DNA of 9,598 nucleotides from Lachnospiraceae bacterium (lineage in GTDB: Bacteria > Bacillota > Clostridia > Lachnospirales > Lachnospiraceae): NCBI GenBank assembly GCA_017412265.1, contig JAFPYK010000028.1, forward strand, positions 1 to 9,598. Reading direction: 5' to 3'. Below the pieces are notes generated by a model, which was given only the letters and a program-made list of their open reading frames with translations, had not been told where the DNA came from and did no database searches. The position numbers and the translations under genes are program-made. Shown one piece after another: positions 7,384-9,598 of the stretch (position 1 is the stretch's first letter; each line of letters opens with the position of its first letter).

Positions 7384-7490
7384 TGTGAAACGCATCCAGC
7401 GTTTCACATGATTATGACCAGATTTTCCACAGGAAAATCGGCCTGCCGCAAGGCAGGTTTGTGGAACGCTTTTTCCTTGCGTTCCACAAA
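7384..7490. repeat. Cluster of four tandem perfect hairpins in the LCP-aspA gap
   Basis: Four perfect inverted repeats follow one another. H1 is TGTGAAACGC (7384-7393) with GCGTTTCACA (7399-7408), loop ATCCA. H2 is GATTTTCC (7421-7428) with GGAAAATC (7432-7439), loop ACA. H3 is GCCTGCC (7441-7447) with GGCAGGT (7452-7458), closed by a GCAA tetraloop. H4 is TTTGTGGAACGC (7458-7469) with GCGTTCCACAAA (7479-7490). H1 and H4 share almost the same core (GTGAAACGC and GTGGAACGC), so the inner arms 7399-7407 and 7461-7469 can pair over 9 bp with one G-U, enclosing H2 and H3. No good protein frame is present here. It could be a structured RNA, a leader element, or a copy of a dispersed palindromic repeat; the sequence alone does not decide. 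Confidence 0.75.
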
Positions 7491-7534
7491 GTATCATATT
7501 TTTATCCGAAGAATAGATTTCTCTGCCGAAACAC

Positions 7535-7563
7535 TGGAAGAACCGTTCGCCGAGCGTTATAAT
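7535..7563 (+). promoter_or_regulatory. Probable promoter of the aspartase gene
   Basis: A perfect -10 box TATAAT lies at 7558-7563. A weak -35 (TGGAAG, 7535-7540, three of six matches) sits 17 bp upstream. Transcription would start near 7570 and leave a leader of about 58 nt before the aspA start codon. The poor -35 box suggests help from an activator or moderate basal use. Confidence 0.6.
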
Positions 7564-7583
7564 ATAAGCAAATGAACGGTTCT
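7539..7583. promoter_or_regulatory. Inverted repeat AGAACCGTTC / GAACGGTTCT around the aspA -10 box
   Basis: Ten-base perfect inverted repeats at 7539-7548 and 7574-7583 are separated by 25 nt that contain the TATAAT box. Each arm is itself a palindrome of the form GAACnGTTC (7540-7548 and 7574-7582), with centres 34 bp apart. That arrangement fits two operator sites for a dimeric regulator, one overlapping the -35 region and one just after the start of transcription. The second arm is also followed by a run of seven T (7587-7593), so in RNA read from upstream the same sequence could act as a long-loop terminator. Confidence 0.5.
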
Positions 7584-7627
7584 GTATTTTTTTATCTTAT
7601 CATTTGTTTCGGAAAAGGAAGAAGAGT

Positions 7628-9124
<1,497 letters not shown>

Positions 9125-9143
9125 ATGCGCGGGCAGAAGATGG

Positions 9144-9176
9144 GAAGAAGCCGCCGGCTGTGCCGGCGGCTTCTTC
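9144..9176. terminator. Hairpin between convergent genes, probable terminator
   Basis: A perfect 15-bp stem, GAAGAAGCCGCCGGC (9144-9158) with its complement (9162-9176), has loop TGT. It lies 20 nt after the aspA stop and 7 nt beyond the end of the minus-strand gene. No long T tract follows on either strand; only the TTCTTCTC arm is T-rich on the plus strand. It probably stops both converging transcripts, with the plus strand better served. Confidence 0.65.
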
Positions 9177-9182
9177 TCGCCT

Positions 9183-9598
9183 CTAATGATGCTTCTCCCA
9201 CGCTTCGACATTCCAGGTGATGTTCTCACCGTCCAGGGTACATTCCACGGTCCCCTGCAGATCCGTGCGGAAGATGTCGCTGCGTACGGCGCGGAGCCTT
9301 TTTAATGTGACCTGGTGCGGATGTTCGAACAGGTTGTCCCTGCCTCAGCTGATCACCGTATATTCCGGCCGCACGGCCTGAAGAAAGGTCTCCGACGATG
9401 AATTCGAACTGCCGTGATGGCCCGCAAGCAGGACCTGCGCGGACACGTCCATGCCTTCCGAAAGCATGCGCTGTTCTTCCTCGGTCTGTGCGTCCCCGGT
9501 GATGATCACGCTCGTCTCCCCGTAGCTCATCTTTACGACAAGTGAGTTGTTGTTCTCCACGAGTTCATCCGGCTCGAAGGGAGCCAGAAGCTTGAAAC
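9183..9598 (-). pseudogene. ComEC/Rec2-like metallo-beta-lactamase-domain protein, C-terminal part, interrupted by in-frame TGA; N-terminus outside window
   Basis: On the minus strand an open frame enters the window at its right edge and reads NNNSLVVKMSYGETSVIITGDA, then LLAGHHGSSNSSSETFL, VRPEYTVIS, a TGA (9345-9347), then GRDNLFEHPHQVTLKRL. It ends at TAG 9183-9185 after WNVEAWEKHH. TGDA, GHHGSS and the DNxxxHPH segment are hallmarks of the soluble metallo-beta-lactamase domain at the end of ComEC/Rec2 DNA-uptake proteins and of small stand-alone, often secreted relatives; which of the two this is depends on sequence beyond the window. The TGA lies where relatives often have Cys (VISCGxDN), so TGC or TGT to TGA is a single change. 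The 53 codons after it remain in frame and keep family features. Truncation there would remove the HPH segment. It may be a recent pseudogene, a sequence error, or, less likely, selenocysteine recoding. Confidence 0.75.

Noticed and set aside
7384..7408. Catabolite-response (cre) operator in the first hairpin
   Set aside because: The palindrome TGAAACGC...GCGTTTCA resembles it at the ends only; the CG core positions and the spacing do not fit the cre consensus.
7381..7575. A 64-codon open frame across the LCP-aspA gap
   Set aside because: It begins at TTG without a ribosome binding site, runs straight through the four hairpins, and its product has no recognisable domain. The base pairing explains the sequence better than coding does.
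7604..7627. Upstream ATG of the aspartase frame at 7604
   Set aside because: No ribosome binding site precedes it, whereas AAGGAAG sits correctly before ATG 7628. The eight added residues are just the translated ribosome binding region.

Overview
The window looks like a piece of chromosome from an anaerobic Firmicute of the Clostridia, most likely a GC-rich member of the Lachnospiraceae. The grounds are the gene content (a Pol I with a decayed proofreading site, the UPF0237/UPF0210 pair, an LCP-family wall enzyme, a YycJ/WalJ-like nuclease, an aspartase), strong GGAGG-type ribosome binding sites, and a tRNA without an encoded CCA end. This assignment is inferred from protein and codon style; no search was run.

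Layout. Positions 1-63 hold the 3' part of a tRNA-Leu(CAA), followed by an intrinsic terminator. A plus-strand run then follows: polA (160-2799); coaE (2786-3418, overlapping polA by 14 nt); a YycJ/WalJ-like metallo-beta-lactamase-fold nuclease reading frame (3455-4255) broken by an in-frame TAG at codon 33; a 90-aa ACT-domain protein (UPF0237, 4275-4547); its usual partner UPF0210/DUF711 (4557-5921); and an LCP-family cell-wall ligase (5938-7311). Short gaps suggest that everything from coaE to the LCP gene can be co-transcribed. A good sigma-A-type promoter inside the 3' end of coaE can start a second transcript at the nuclease gene. A strong terminator at 7327-7373 closes the run.

The 316-nt gap 7312-7627 is the most structured non-coding stretch. 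After the terminator come four tandem perfect hairpins (7384-7490), whose first and last members can also pair with each other. Next is a probable promoter whose -10 box sits between two copies of the palindrome GAACnGTTC. Downstream is a monocistronic aspartate ammonia-lyase gene (7628-9124), ended by a 15-bp perfect hairpin.

The far end (9183-9598) is the C-terminal part of a minus-strand, ComEC/Rec2-like metallo-beta-lactamase-domain protein that runs out of the window. It carries an in-frame TGA exactly where the family often has a Cys (VIS-C-G-x-DN).

Most of the window is ordinary housekeeping: DNA repair, CoA synthesis, wall polymer attachment and aspartate metabolism. I do not see a clear new multi-gene system. 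The points worth a second look are the two single-codon interruptions of otherwise intact genes, the hairpin cluster with alternative pairing, and the paired palindromes around the aspartase promoter.
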